Assembly: GCA_003648765.1 (NCBI GenBank)
Contig: QMPV01000008.1
Span: 1 to 37,806, forward strand
Reading direction: 5' to 3'
From: Candidatus Aminicenantota bacterium
GTDB taxonomy: Bacteria > Acidobacteriota > Aminicenantia > Aminicenantales > Aminicenantaceae
Length of the DNA stretch: 37,806 nt
Under the pieces are notes generated by a model. That model saw only the letters and a program-made list of their open reading frames with translations. It did not search any database and was not told where the DNA came from. Below, piece after piece: positions 1 through 7,554 of the stretch. Position 1 is the first letter of the stretch. Every line of letters starts with the position of its first letter. A program made the position numbers and the translations under genes.

Positions 1-362
1 CCCTTCCTTCACCGCCCTTCTCGGCGCCGGCGAAACTGCGCCCGATCAATTCGAACCTTTGGACTTTATTCTCTGTTAATATGAGTTTCAAAACTCTAAT
101 TCCCTCGGGCTCAAGACATTCCCACCGCCCGAGGCGGTCGGGTTCCCTTGAAGGAGGGTTCCGGAAGGCTAAATTTTCAAGGTCGCTCCGACATTCTCCT
201 TCGCCTTTCGTTCGATTTTGTTTCCCGTCACTTTGAGACAAAGCCTAATTTCTTTAGCTCAGCAGATTGACTTTGGCCAGTTGGCTAACGTCCTCTTGGA
301 AATTTCAGAGGAAGCAACCAGCTAAAAGAAAGGCTGGAGAAAGCTTGCGGCCTGGAACTAAA
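1..362. repeat. GC-rich, hairpin-rich intergenic patch (possible repeat element or end of an unseen gene)
   Basis: The first ~240 bases are clearly richer in GC than the surrounding AT-leaning DNA and hold a string of short perfect stems: GAGTTT/AAACTC (83-96), ACCGCC/GGCGGT with a 3-base loop (124-138), GTCG/CGAC (182-192), and a longer-range CCTCGGGC (103-110)/GCCCGAGG (127-134) that competes with the second stem. GGGTTCC is directly repeated on either side of the short stretch 147-155. On the minus strand one frame stays open for about 80 codons from around 243 to the window edge, but it has no ATG, no ribosome site and no family I recognise. I read this as a structured or repetitive element rather than a confirmed gene. 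The rest, 245-362, holds nothing I can name. Confidence 0.35.
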
Positions 363-1991
363 TCATTTCTTTTTTTCATAAGTTGAGATATAGACAATTG
401 GATTTTCGTCAGTAAACTCACGAGTAAAGATTGAACTGCGGACAATGCCGTCCATGTCTCTGGCCACCGGTAATCCTAAAAAATAGAGGATGGTCGGAGT
501 CAGGTCAGTAATAGATATTCTTTTTATATTTTGTCCGCGGGCCACTTCCTTGCCGAAGAAGAAAACCACGCCGTCTGGAGCGAGGTCATGGTCGGCTGAC
601 AACTCAGCCTGGCCTAAAAGCCATTCAATAACTCTTTTCCAGAGAGATAGCGGCTCAATTCCGTGGGGGGAATAAATGATAAGGAGTTCGTTGTCTTGAA
701 GAGCTGCTAGATATTTGCCAATTATCTGATCATAGAATTGGTAGTATTTTTCGATGACTGTTTGATATTTATTAATATCTTCCTGAGAAATCTCACCAAA
801 GTATTCAGGAAAGTGAAATTTATAATAATAAGCTTCAACATTATTTAACCCGTAAAGTAGCAGAGAGCTAAGTTGAGGAGAGTTGGTTGATTTTTCCTTG
901 AAAAACTTCTGTTCAAAAGCATAGTCGCAGAGGAAAGCTTCTTTAAGGATGGAGAAAAGGAAGCTGTTTTCGGTTTCCAGCTCGGGGTAGAAGCGGTGGA
1001 AGGATTTCAGGGCTTCCTCTGGAAGAAAAGTTTTATAGTCATAGGGCCAATCTCTCTGCAAAGTCTGGCCTTGATTTAAACGAATGATTTCCCACAAGTC
1101 ATTTCCCGAAGAGGTTATAGGCAGAGGGGAAGGAGAGAGTAAGCCAAAGCGGATCAGTTGACGGAAAAAGATAAACCGGGGCACAACTAAGAGGGGTTGC
1201 TCAAGATTAGGCAGATAATATTTATATCGGGAAAGGTAGAGATGCTTAGCGGGTAGCTTGCCAGTAATCAAGCTTTTGTTGAGGATGAAAGGTTCATTGG
1301 GAGTAAACGATCCAAGCTGACCCCAACTGCCTTCTTCAAAGAGCCAGGAGAAATTAGGCAGTTTTTTTTCATCAGCCAGAGGGATGAGAAAATCAAAGGA
1401 AAGTCCTTCAAGTCCGAGAAGAGTCACAGTTCTGGCGGAAGGTTTTATTTCAAAGTAGCCTGTTCCGGTCGAAGAGATTGGTTTTAAAATGGGCTGCTGA
1501 AGGAAAAGTCCACCTAGGCTCATTCCCAAGAGCATAAAGTAAATATAAACAAAAATGGATTTATTTTTGGAGCGTCGGCCTAAATAAAAACACCAAAAGC
1601 CAATTAAGCTGAGGACAATCAGGATGAGTTGTTGATGATTAAGGCGAATGAGATTTTCTGGGGTATAAAAAGAACGAAAGAAATCAATGTTACTTTTAAA
1701 AATCACCACAAAGACGAGAAGAGCCAGGGAAAGACCTAGCATGAGAAAAGCAGGTGAAATCCAGGCTAATTTAATTTTCTGACCCCGGAAGAATTGAATT
1801 AGGAAAAAAGTAATCACCGAGCCTAAAAGGATAATGGCTCCATAACTAAGAATTAAAAAAAGGGTAATCTGGCTGAGATCAAAAAAGTTAAGAGGGAGAA
1901 AAAAATTGAGTTCTTGGATAAGGAGGGCCAGAAAAAAACAGAAAGCAAGAGCTACTAATGCCGAGTTGAGTATCACCCGCAATATTTTCAT
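363..1991 (-). CDS. Membrane-anchored alkaline-phosphatase-fold (type I phosphodiesterase-like) protein with degraded active site
   Basis: 542 residues. About five hydrophobic membrane segments occupy residues 8-170, followed by a soluble domain with the layout of type I phosphodiesterase/nucleotide pyrophosphatase proteins. Landmarks are LLGLEGLSFD (191-200), LPNFSWLFEEG (211-221), SLITGKLPAKH (240-250), YSPHG (441-445), H469 before PDGVVFFFG, and the C-terminal ITDLTPTILYFLGLPVARDMDG (about 495-516). Several residues that bind metal or act as nucleophile in active relatives are changed: Glu195 replaces the GLDG Asp, Lys239 sits where the Thr/Ser nucleophile is expected, Pro443 replaces Asp in SDHG, and the usual Asp/His pair aligns with LNNVEAYY (383-390). 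It may be a pseudo-enzyme with a structural or binding role. It is transcribed divergently from the next gene, has no ribosome site, and its promoter abuts the ATG. The fold is fairly sure; catalysis is doubtful. Confidence 0.75.
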   Translation of the reverse strand: MKILRVILNSALVALAFCFFLALLIQELNFFLPLNFFDLSQITLFLILSYGAIILLGSVITFFLIQFFRGQKIKLAWISPAFLMLGLSLALLVFVVIFKSNIDFFRSFYTPENLIRLNHQQLILIVLSLIGFWCFYLGRRSKNKSIFVYIYFMLLGMSLGGLFLQQPILKPISSTGTGYFEIKPSARTVTLLGLEGLSFDFLIPLADEKKLPNFSWLFEEGSWGQLGSFTPNEPFILNKSLITGKLPAKHLYLSRYKYYLPNLEQPLLVVPRFIFFRQLIRFGLLSPSPLPITSSGNDLWEIIRLNQGQTLQRDWPYDYKTFLPEEALKSFHRFYPELETENSFLFSILKEAFLCDYAFEQKFFKEKSTNSPQLSSLLLYGLNNVEAYYYKFHFPEYFGEISQEDINKYQTVIEKYYQFYDQIIGKYLAALQDNELLIIYSPHGIEPLSLWKRVIEWLLGQAELSADHDLAPDGVVFFFGKEVARGQNIKRISITDLTPTILYFLGLPVARDMDGIVRSSIFTREFTDENPIVYISTYEKKK

Positions 1992-1999
1992 TTAAGGAG

Positions 2000-2028
2000 A
2001 AATTAACACGAAAAATTAAGCCGGTCAA
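2000..2028 (-). promoter_or_regulatory. Promoter abutting the start of the phosphodiesterase-fold gene
   Basis: On the minus strand TTGACC (2023-2028) and TAATTT (2000-2005) are 17 bases apart, and the -10 box ends 8 bases before the ATG at 1991. Transcription would begin at or next to the start codon, so the mRNA would have almost no leader. The -35 box is strong and the -10 box is weak (3 of 6 matches). Confidence 0.5.
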
Positions 2029-2131
2029 CCAGGGCTTTTCCCTGTAAAAATGTTTTTTATTAAGCTTCAGAAAGGATGGCTGAAGATTGTTTTGGAAGAA
2101 AAAGGTCTTTTTGATGGGGAAAGGATAAAGG

Positions 2132-2161
2132 TTGACCCTTATAAATTCTTTACCTTATTAT
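2132..2161 (+). promoter_or_regulatory. Promoter abutting the start of the SAM-hydrolase-family gene
   Basis: TTGACC (2132-2137) and TATTAT (2156-2161) are 18 bases apart. The -10 box ends 7 bases before the ATG at 2169, and no purine-rich ribosome site precedes that ATG. This predicts a leaderless transcript. Confidence 0.55.
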
Positions 2162-2168
2162 AAATATA

Positions 2169-2996
2169 ATGAAAGGTCAAAATACAAATAGGAACTTTCC
2201 CCTTATTGCGCTTTTAACTGATTTTGGCTGGGATGATTACTTTGTGGGAGTTTTAAAAGGGGTCATTGCTTCCCTTAATCCCCAGGCCACTGTGGTTGAT
2301 ATTTCTCATGGAATTGAATCATTTCAGATTCATAAAGGAGCCTTCCAATTGTGGGCTGCCTATCGCTTTTTCCCTCGAGGAACAGTTTTTTTAAGTGTGG
2401 TTGATCCCGGAGTGGGTTCTTCCCGAAGAATTATTCTGGCCCGGACAAGGAAGTATTTTTTTGTTTCTCCGGATAATGGATTATTAACTTATGTTTTAGC
2501 CGATGAGGGGTATTATGAACTATATGAAGCCAGGAATTCTAAATATTTCTTAACGGCGCTCTCTTCTACTTTCGAAGCGAGAGATAAAATGGCGCCAGTA
2601 GCGGCTTGGTTGACTTTGGGCGTGGCTCCAGAGGAGATAGGCCCTAGAATAAAGGATTTTCAGCGCCTGCCTTTTCAATTGCCAGTAAAAACTGAGAGAG
2701 GTTATGTAGGTCAGGTCGTCTATATAGATAAATTTGGTAATGGAATAACTAATCTTCAAGGAAAGTTGTTGTCAGAAAAAGCGCGGAGAAAATCCCCATT
2801 ATCTTTTTCTTTGGAAATCAAAAATAGAAAAATTACTCAATTTTACTCGAGTTATGCAGAGGCGCCGAGTAAAGATGTGTTTTTTTTAATTGGCAGTTTA
2901 GGCATGATTGAAATTGCTGTGAAAGAGGGTTCTGCCGCGGCTAAATTAGATTTTCAAGTAGGTGAGTCAGTAACTTTGATTTTGGGAAATGGGTGA
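2169..2996 (+). CDS. SAM hydrolase / SAM hydroxide adenosyltransferase family protein (DUF62)
   Basis: 275 residues, the usual family length. Family landmarks are IALLTDFGWDDYFVG (13-27), VVDPGVGSSRR (77-87), SPDNGLL (100-106), FEARDKMAPVAA (135-146) and YIDKFGNGITNL near residue 195. Known members split S-adenosylmethionine to adenosine and methionine using water; relatives include the fluorinase and chlorinase. The catalytic Asp (D79) and Arg (R86 or R87) are present. The position that is usually His in the F-H-G-R-D motif is Glu136 here, which may alter activity. The start is set by the promoter, whose -10 box ends 7 bases upstream. recD2 follows after 22 bases and may be co-transcribed. 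Family assignment is firm; activity is inferred. Confidence 0.88.
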   Translation: MKGQNTNRNFPLIALLTDFGWDDYFVGVLKGVIASLNPQATVVDISHGIESFQIHKGAFQLWAAYRFFPRGTVFLSVVDPGVGSSRRIILARTRKYFFVSPDNGLLTYVLADEGYYELYEARNSKYFLTALSSTFEARDKMAPVAAWLTLGVAPEEIGPRIKDFQRLPFQLPVKTERGYVGQVVYIDKFGNGITNLQGKLLSEKARRKSPLSFSLEIKNRKITQFYSSYAEAPSKDVFFLIGSLGMIEIAVKEGSAAAKLDFQVGESVTLILGNG

Positions 2997-3018
2997 ATCT
3001 TTCTAAAAAATTAATCTT

Positions 3019-5187
3019 ATGGAAGTCATTAAAGGCACCATTGAAGAAATCATTTTCTATAGTCCGGAAACAGGATATTCGGTTTTTTCTTTACTTTCGG
3101 AAGAGGGCCAAGAAGTGACTATTGTGGGTAATTTTCCGCCTCTTTCAGTCGGAGAAGTTTTAAAAATAGAAGGCAGATGGGAGTTGAATCCTCGGTATGG
3201 AAGACAATTAAGGGCGGAGAATTTTACCCCTATCCTGCCTTCTTCAATTAAGGGTATCGAAAAATTCCTCTCTTCTGGATTGATTAAAGGAATTGGTCCA
3301 GTCATTGCCCGGCGAATTGTGGAAACTTTTGGAGAACAGACTTTGGAGATTCTTTCTCATTATCCAGAGAAACTGACCCAAGTGGAAGGGATAGGTGAAA
3401 AAAAGTTAGTAGACATCAAGAAAGCTTGGGCCGAGCATGAAGATGTTCGAGAATTAATCATCTTTCTCCAACAACATAATGTATCTACGGCGTTAGCCAC
3501 CAGAATTTATCGACACTACGGAGACAAAGCTTTTCAGATTCTTCGCCAAAATCCCTATCAGGTTTGTTATGACATCTGGGGTATTGGTTTCAAGACTGCC
3601 GACGAAATAGCTATGAAACTAGGACTGGAAACAAGTTCGCCCGAAAGAATTAAAGCTTATATTTTTTATTTGTTAAAGACAGCTACCGAGGAAGGGCATG
3701 TCTACGTGGCTTATGAAAATCTCCTCCTTGCTTGTCAGCGAGATTTGGGAGTAGAGGAGGACACGGTGATTCAAGTTTTGGCGGAATTGGAGAAGAAGCA
3801 AGGAGTGATTATTGAAGAGAGGGAAGGTGTCAGGGCGGTTTATCTTCCCTTATACTACCAGGCTGAAGAAGAAGTGGCCCATCTGCTAATTCGCTTGGCC
3901 CGTTATCCAGTGATAAAGCCACTTCATTCCCCGGAACGGACTCTGCAAGAAGTGGAGCGGGAAACCAGAATCTCCTTAACTTCTAAGCAAAAGTTAGCCA
4001 TTGAAAAAGCCTTGAGCCGGAAAGTTTTAGTCCTGACTGGAGGTCCGGGTACGGGTAAGACCACCATAATTTTTCTTTTAGCTGAAATTTTAAAAAAATG
4101 GCAACGATCCTTACTTCTGGCTGCCCCCACGGGACGAGCGGCCAAGAGATTGGCTGAAGCTACTGGCCGGGAGGCCAAGACGATTCATCGTCTTTTGGAA
4201 TACAATCCAAAAACGGGCGGTTTCCGCCGGAATGAGCGGCGACCTTTAGAGGGAGATTTTTTAGTTGTGGATGAGTTTTCTATGGTTGATTTACCTTTAA
4301 TGCAGGCCTTGTTAAAGGCTGTTCCATACTGGATGCATTTGGTCTTGGTCGGCGATAAAGACCAATTGCCTTCGGTGGGACCAGGAAATATTCTGCGCGA
4401 TATAATTGATTCCCGCCAGGTAGAAGTAGTAATTTTAGATGAGATTTTCCGTCAAGAGAGAGGGGGCTTAATTGTCCAGAATGCTCACCGGGTCAATGCT
4501 GGGCAGTCGCTCCTTTATCCGCCCCGGGGTGACAAGGACTCAGATTTTTATTTTATTAACCAGGAAGATGAAGAAAAAGCTTTTCAAATAATTATTGATC
4601 TATGTTCGACTAGAATTCCCCAAAAGCTAGGACTGCCACCTCTCTCTCCTGAAATTCAAGTTATCAGTCCCATGTACCGAGGATTGGTGGGTGTAGATCA
4701 TCTTAACCGGGAACTCCAAAAATGCCTCAATCCTTCTTCCGAAGGTTTGAAATTAGGCCACCGGCAATTGAAGGTTAGGGATAAAGTAATGCAACTGCGA
4801 AACAATTATGAGAAAGATGTCTACAATGGGGACATCGGCTCGATTGTTCATATAGATAAAAATTTCTTTCGGGTCTTTGTAGATTTCGATGGCCGGGTTT
4901 TGGTTTATGAAAAGGATGAATTGAATGAAATAAGTCTAGCTTATGCTCTTTCGGTTCACAAAGCTCAAGGCAGTGAGTATCAGGCGGTAGTTATTCCTTT
5001 AATGACTCAACACTACATTATGCTTCAGAGAAATCTTTTCTATACGGCTTTAACTAGAGCTAAGCGGTTGTGTGTTATCGTGGGCACCTACAAGGCTCTT
5101 CATATCGCCATAAAAAATAATAAACCCATTCTTAGAAATACCCGATTGAAAGATAGATTGATTCTCTGGGGAGAAAAGCTGAACTGA
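3019..5187 (+). CDS. recD2: RecD2-type ATP-dependent 5'-3' DNA helicase
   Basis: 722 residues, typical of stand-alone RecD2 proteins that work without RecBC. The order is an N-terminal OB-like region (1-70), tandem helix-hairpin-helix motifs (about 76-135, with GIGPVIARRI and VEGIGEKKL), a helical linker, then the SF1B motor. The Walker A motif GGPGTGKTT is at 341-349, followed by Walker B FLVVDEFSMVD, LVLVGDKDQLPSVGPG, and the C-terminal ALSVHKAQGSEYQAVVIPL motif. It unwinds DNA with 5'-3' polarity and is linked to repair and replication-fork maintenance in other bacteria. The start follows the previous gene by 22 bases with no ribosome site, so coupling to the upstream gene or an internal promoter is likely. 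A tRNA gene lies downstream. Confidence 0.95.
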   Translation: MEVIKGTIEEIIFYSPETGYSVFSLLSEEGQEVTIVGNFPPLSVGEVLKIEGRWELNPRYGRQLRAENFTPILPSSIKGIEKFLSSGLIKGIGPVIARRIVETFGEQTLEILSHYPEKLTQVEGIGEKKLVDIKKAWAEHEDVRELIIFLQQHNVSTALATRIYRHYGDKAFQILRQNPYQVCYDIWGIGFKTADEIAMKLGLETSSPERIKAYIFYLLKTATEEGHVYVAYENLLLACQRDLGVEEDTVIQVLAELEKKQGVIIEEREGVRAVYLPLYYQAEEEVAHLLIRLARYPVIKPLHSPERTLQEVERETRISLTSKQKLAIEKALSRKVLVLTGGPGTGKTTIIFLLAEILKKWQRSLLLAAPTGRAAKRLAEATGREAKTIHRLLEYNPKTGGFRRNERRPLEGDFLVVDEFSMVDLPLMQALLKAVPYWMHLVLVGDKDQLPSVGPGNILRDIIDSRQVEVVILDEIFRQERGGLIVQNAHRVNAGQSLLYPPRGDKDSDFYFINQEDEEKAFQIIIDLCSTRIPQKLGLPPLSPEIQVISPMYRGLVGVDHLNRELQKCLNPSSEGLKLGHRQLKVRDKVMQLRNNYEKDVYNGDIGSIVHIDKNFFRVFVDFDGRVLVYEKDELNEISLAYALSVHKAQGSEYQAVVIPLMTQHYIMLQRNLFYTALTRAKRLCVIVGTYKALHIAIKNNKPILRNTRLKDRLILWGEKLN

Positions 5188-5235
5188 GGTTTTTCTAGCT
5201 GGAGGGTTTAAGGTCTACCTTAACCTAACCATCCG

Positions 5236-5269
5236 TTGCCAATGGAAAATCATTGGGTTAAACTATAAT
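5236..5269 (+). promoter_or_regulatory. Promoter region of tRNA-Arg with an inverted repeat
   Basis: A perfect TATAAT (5264-5269) lies 11 bases before the tRNA. A perfect 6-base inverted repeat, CCAATG (5239-5244) and CATTGG (5251-5256) separated by GAAAAT, lies just upstream and overlaps TTGCCA (5236-5241). That hexamer sits too far from the -10 box (22 bases) to be a standard -35 box. The repeat could be an operator or a weak stem at the end of the recD2 message. Confidence 0.45.
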
Positions 5270-5280
5270 AAATATTAATT

Positions 5281-5355
5281 GCGCCTGTAGCTCAGGACGG
5301 ATAGAGCAAGGGATTCCTAATCCCTGTGTCGCAGGTTCGAGTCCTGCCAGGCGCA
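5281..5355 (+). tRNA. tRNA-Arg, anticodon CCU
   Basis: A complete cloverleaf can be folded. The acceptor stem GCGCCTG (5281-5287) pairs with CAGGCGC (5348-5354) and A5355 is the discriminator base. The anticodon stem AGGGA/TCCCT encloses loop TTCCTAA with anticodon CCT, reading AGG. The T arm is GCAGG-TTCGAGT-CCTGC. CCA is not encoded and must be added afterwards. A T-rich stretch follows immediately and may help end transcription. Confidence 0.96.
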
Positions 5356-5786
5356 TTTTTATTTTTCCCCTTAGATGTCCTCTGTTTTAAAAAGCAAGGG
5401 CAGGGGTGAAGAAAAAAATAATATTCTTATCTTAAAATAGGGCTCAGCAAAAAAATCCCTGAAAGGCTCTTCTTGCCTTGTTTGTATCTATTTTTTAAGG
5501 TTCAGAGTCTTCGCCCTTCACAAATCAGAAATTTGGAGTCAGGTGGGTCCAGATTTTAACTTTTCACTGTTGAGGGAAAGGAAAGGGAAAGGAGTAAAAC
5601 TCACCAAATTCAAGGGATAATCTTTCTATATTGTTAAATTCCCACCAAAGGCGAAAAGTAAAAACCTGGTCTCAAAATCTATAGCCTCTCTCTAGAGGGT
5701 CGTCAGAACCATGGACCTGAAATTAATATAACTCCCCAGCCCTAGACTCAGGACGATATTTTGGTAATCTTAATTAAAAAATTTTC

Positions 5787-5816
5787 TTGACAGGTTGAAG
5801 GGTGAATAATTATAAT
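5787..5816 (+). promoter_or_regulatory. Strong sigma-70-type promoter for trpB2
   Basis: A consensus TTGACA (5787-5792) and a consensus TATAAT (5811-5816) are 18 bases apart. Transcription should start near 5823, leaving a leader of about 190 bases before the trpB2 ATG. Confidence 0.8.
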
Positions 5817-5873
5817 TCACGCTCTAAAATAGAAAATGTTTAATTCGAGTGAGAAAAGTAAATCCCCTTTCCC

Positions 5874-5936
5874 AGGGATATTTTTAATTCCCTCCCCATC
5901 CTTCTGGTCTTTCTGGTGGGCGGATTTTTCCGCCCA
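5874..5936 (+). promoter_or_regulatory. Two stems in the trpB2 leader
   Basis: The first stem pairs AGGGA (5874-5878) with TCCCT (5889-5893). The second pairs TGGGCGG (5917-5923) with CCGCCCA (5930-5936) across an ATTTTT loop. No T tract follows the second stem, so it is not a classical terminator, and no T-box sequence is visible. It could protect or regulate the message; the role is unknown. Confidence 0.4.
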
Positions 5937-6010
5937 GTAGTCTAAATATCCCCCCATTTCTATATTTTCTTCATTTTTACCCTAATCAATATTTTTATCA
6001 GGAGGATAAA

Positions 6011-7291
6011 ATGAAACGATTTGCTTCTCGAAAATCAGAATTTCTTCCCAGAAATTTTTACAATTTAAAGGCTGATTTGCCTGAATTACCGCCGCCTCCT
6101 TTAAACCCCCAAACGAAAGAAGTCTTGGCTCCAGAGGAACTAGAAGTAATCTTTCCCCAGGGATTTATTCAGCAGGAAGGTTCCCTTGAGCCCTATCATC
6201 CCATCCCCGATGAAGTTTTGTCAGCCTACGAAGTTTACCGCCCCACACCTTTAATTTATGCGGCCGGATTAAAGGAGGAATTAGGTACTCCGGCCCATAT
6301 CCTTTATAAATATGAAGGAGTAGGACCCACTGGAAGTCATAAAAGCAATACAGCTATTATGCAGGCCTATCTAGCTGCTCAAGAGGGAGTGGAAGTTTTA
6401 ACCACAGAAACGGGAGCTGGTCAGTGGGGTTCGGCTCTGGCCCATGCCGGTTCAATTTTTGGGCTTAAAGTCAAGGTATTTATGGTCCGGATTAGTTATC
6501 GCCAGAAACCGGGCCGAAAAATCATGATGAAACTTTTCGGGGCAGAAGTAGAGGAAAGTCCGAGTCCGAGCACTGAAGCCGGTCAAAAATTCTATCGAGA
6601 GAATCCTGACCATCCGGGAAGCCTGGGCATTGCTATCTCGGAAGCAGTCGAGATGGCCGTCAAACGGAAAGAAGCCAAATATTCTTTAGGTTCAGTCCTT
6701 GACGCTGTTTTAATGCATCAGAGTATTATCGGCTTAGAGGCCATCAATCAGATGCAAGAGTTAGGGTTTGAACCCGATGTAATCGTGGGTTGTGTTGGCG
6801 GAGGCTCCAATTTTGCGGGTTTGGCCTTTCCTTTTGTTCGAGAACATATTAAAGGTAAAAAGAAGATCGAATTTATCGCTGTGGAACCAGAGATTTGCCC
6901 TACCTTGACCAAAGGAAATCTGCGCTATGACCATGGAGACACCGCTGGCTTGACGCCTCTTCTATATATGTATACTTTGGGTATGGATTTTGTGCCGCCG
7001 CCCATTCATGCTGGTGGTTTGCGTTATCACGGTATGGCTCCTTTGGTGAGTCACTTGGTCCGATTAGGAGTGGTCAAAGCTCAGGCTTATTCTCAAAAGA
7101 AAGTCTTCGCCGCGGCTCGACTTTTCTTACGGACTGAAGGAATTTTGCCCGCCCCTGAATCTTCGCATGCTGTGGCAGCTGTTATTGATGAGGCTCTTCG
7201 GGCCAAGGAAGAAAAAGTAGAACGGGTGATTCTGTTTAATCTTTCAGGTCATGGCTTTCTGGATATTTCAGCTTACGAAAAGGTTGAATAA
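6011..7291 (+). CDS. trpB: Tryptophan synthase beta chain, TrpB2 type
   Basis: 426 residues, the length of the TrpB2 branch rather than classical TrpB (about 400). It makes L-tryptophan from indole and L-serine with pyridoxal phosphate. The cofactor Lys is K111 in VGPTGSHKSNTA (104-115). Other marks are TTETGAGQWGSALA (about 139-152), VGCVGGGSNFAG for phosphate binding (about 259-270), and the long N-terminal extension typical of TrpB2 (PEELEVIFPQ). AGGAGG lies 8 bases before the ATG. No trpA or other trp gene is adjacent, which is common for TrpB2, whose roles include indole salvage. The strong promoter and long leader suggest independent regulation. Confidence 0.95.
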   Translation: MKRFASRKSEFLPRNFYNLKADLPELPPPPLNPQTKEVLAPEELEVIFPQGFIQQEGSLEPYHPIPDEVLSAYEVYRPTPLIYAAGLKEELGTPAHILYKYEGVGPTGSHKSNTAIMQAYLAAQEGVEVLTTETGAGQWGSALAHAGSIFGLKVKVFMVRISYRQKPGRKIMMKLFGAEVEESPSPSTEAGQKFYRENPDHPGSLGIAISEAVEMAVKRKEAKYSLGSVLDAVLMHQSIIGLEAINQMQELGFEPDVIVGCVGGGSNFAGLAFPFVREHIKGKKKIEFIAVEPEICPTLTKGNLRYDHGDTAGLTPLLYMYTLGMDFVPPPIHAGGLRYHGMAPLVSHLVRLGVVKAQAYSQKKVFAAARLFLRTEGILPAPESSHAVAAVIDEALRAKEEKVERVILFNLSGHGFLDISAYEKVE

Positions 7292-7372
7292 AAAATAAAA
7301 ATTTCTCTCTGAAGGCCCGAAAGGTGCAGTGTTGAGCTGATTTGTTAATGGTCAACGTTCATTTTGGTTTTA

Positions 7373-7462
7373 GTTCCGTAAGGAGATGTCTGGATAAGGC
7401 GCGCTTCTTTGCCGGAACGGAGTTTTTCGAGAAAGGTGAGGGAGAAGCTCGCCTTTCTTTTT
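7373..7462 (+). terminator. Rho-independent terminator after trpB2, with an upstream long-range stem
   Basis: GAAAGGTGAG (7431-7440) pairs with CTCGCCTTTC (7448-7457), ten pairs including one G-U, around a 7-base loop, and a run of T follows (7458-7462). Just upstream GTTCCG (7373-7378) pairs with CGGAAC (7413-7418) across 34 bases. The terminator sits about 140 bases after the trpB2 stop. The two stems together could be a terminator with extra structure, or an attenuator for the next gene. Confidence 0.75.
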
Positions 7463-7502
7463 CTCCACGAAACTAATGAAGCAATTCGGGAATAAAGTTT
7501 CA

Positions 7503-7532
7503 TTGCTATTTAGGAAGGAATTGTGGTATAGA
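7503..7532 (+). promoter_or_regulatory. Promoter of the TPR membrane-protein gene
   Basis: TTGCTA (7503-7508) and TATAGA (7527-7532) are 18 bases apart, placing the start of transcription a few bases before the ribosome site AAGGAG that precedes the ATG at 7555. Confidence 0.5.
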
Positions 7533-7554
7533 TTTAATTTCAAGGAGTTGGAGA

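Larger units (their letters stand above)
5356..6010. other. 655-base gap: no gene seen before the trpB2 promoter and leader
   Basis: Between the tRNA and trpB2 I see no open frame with a ribosome site and no RNA family I recognise. The stretch 5356-5786 is AT-rich without a clear fold. From 5787 there is a strong promoter, and from about 5823 a leader of roughly 190 bases with two stems, both listed separately. Confidence 0.5.

Noticed and set aside
7310-7420. Signal recognition particle RNA or a known riboswitch
   Set aside because: The conserved GGTCAGG/GGAAGCAGCC core of SRP RNA and the core sequences of common riboswitches are absent.
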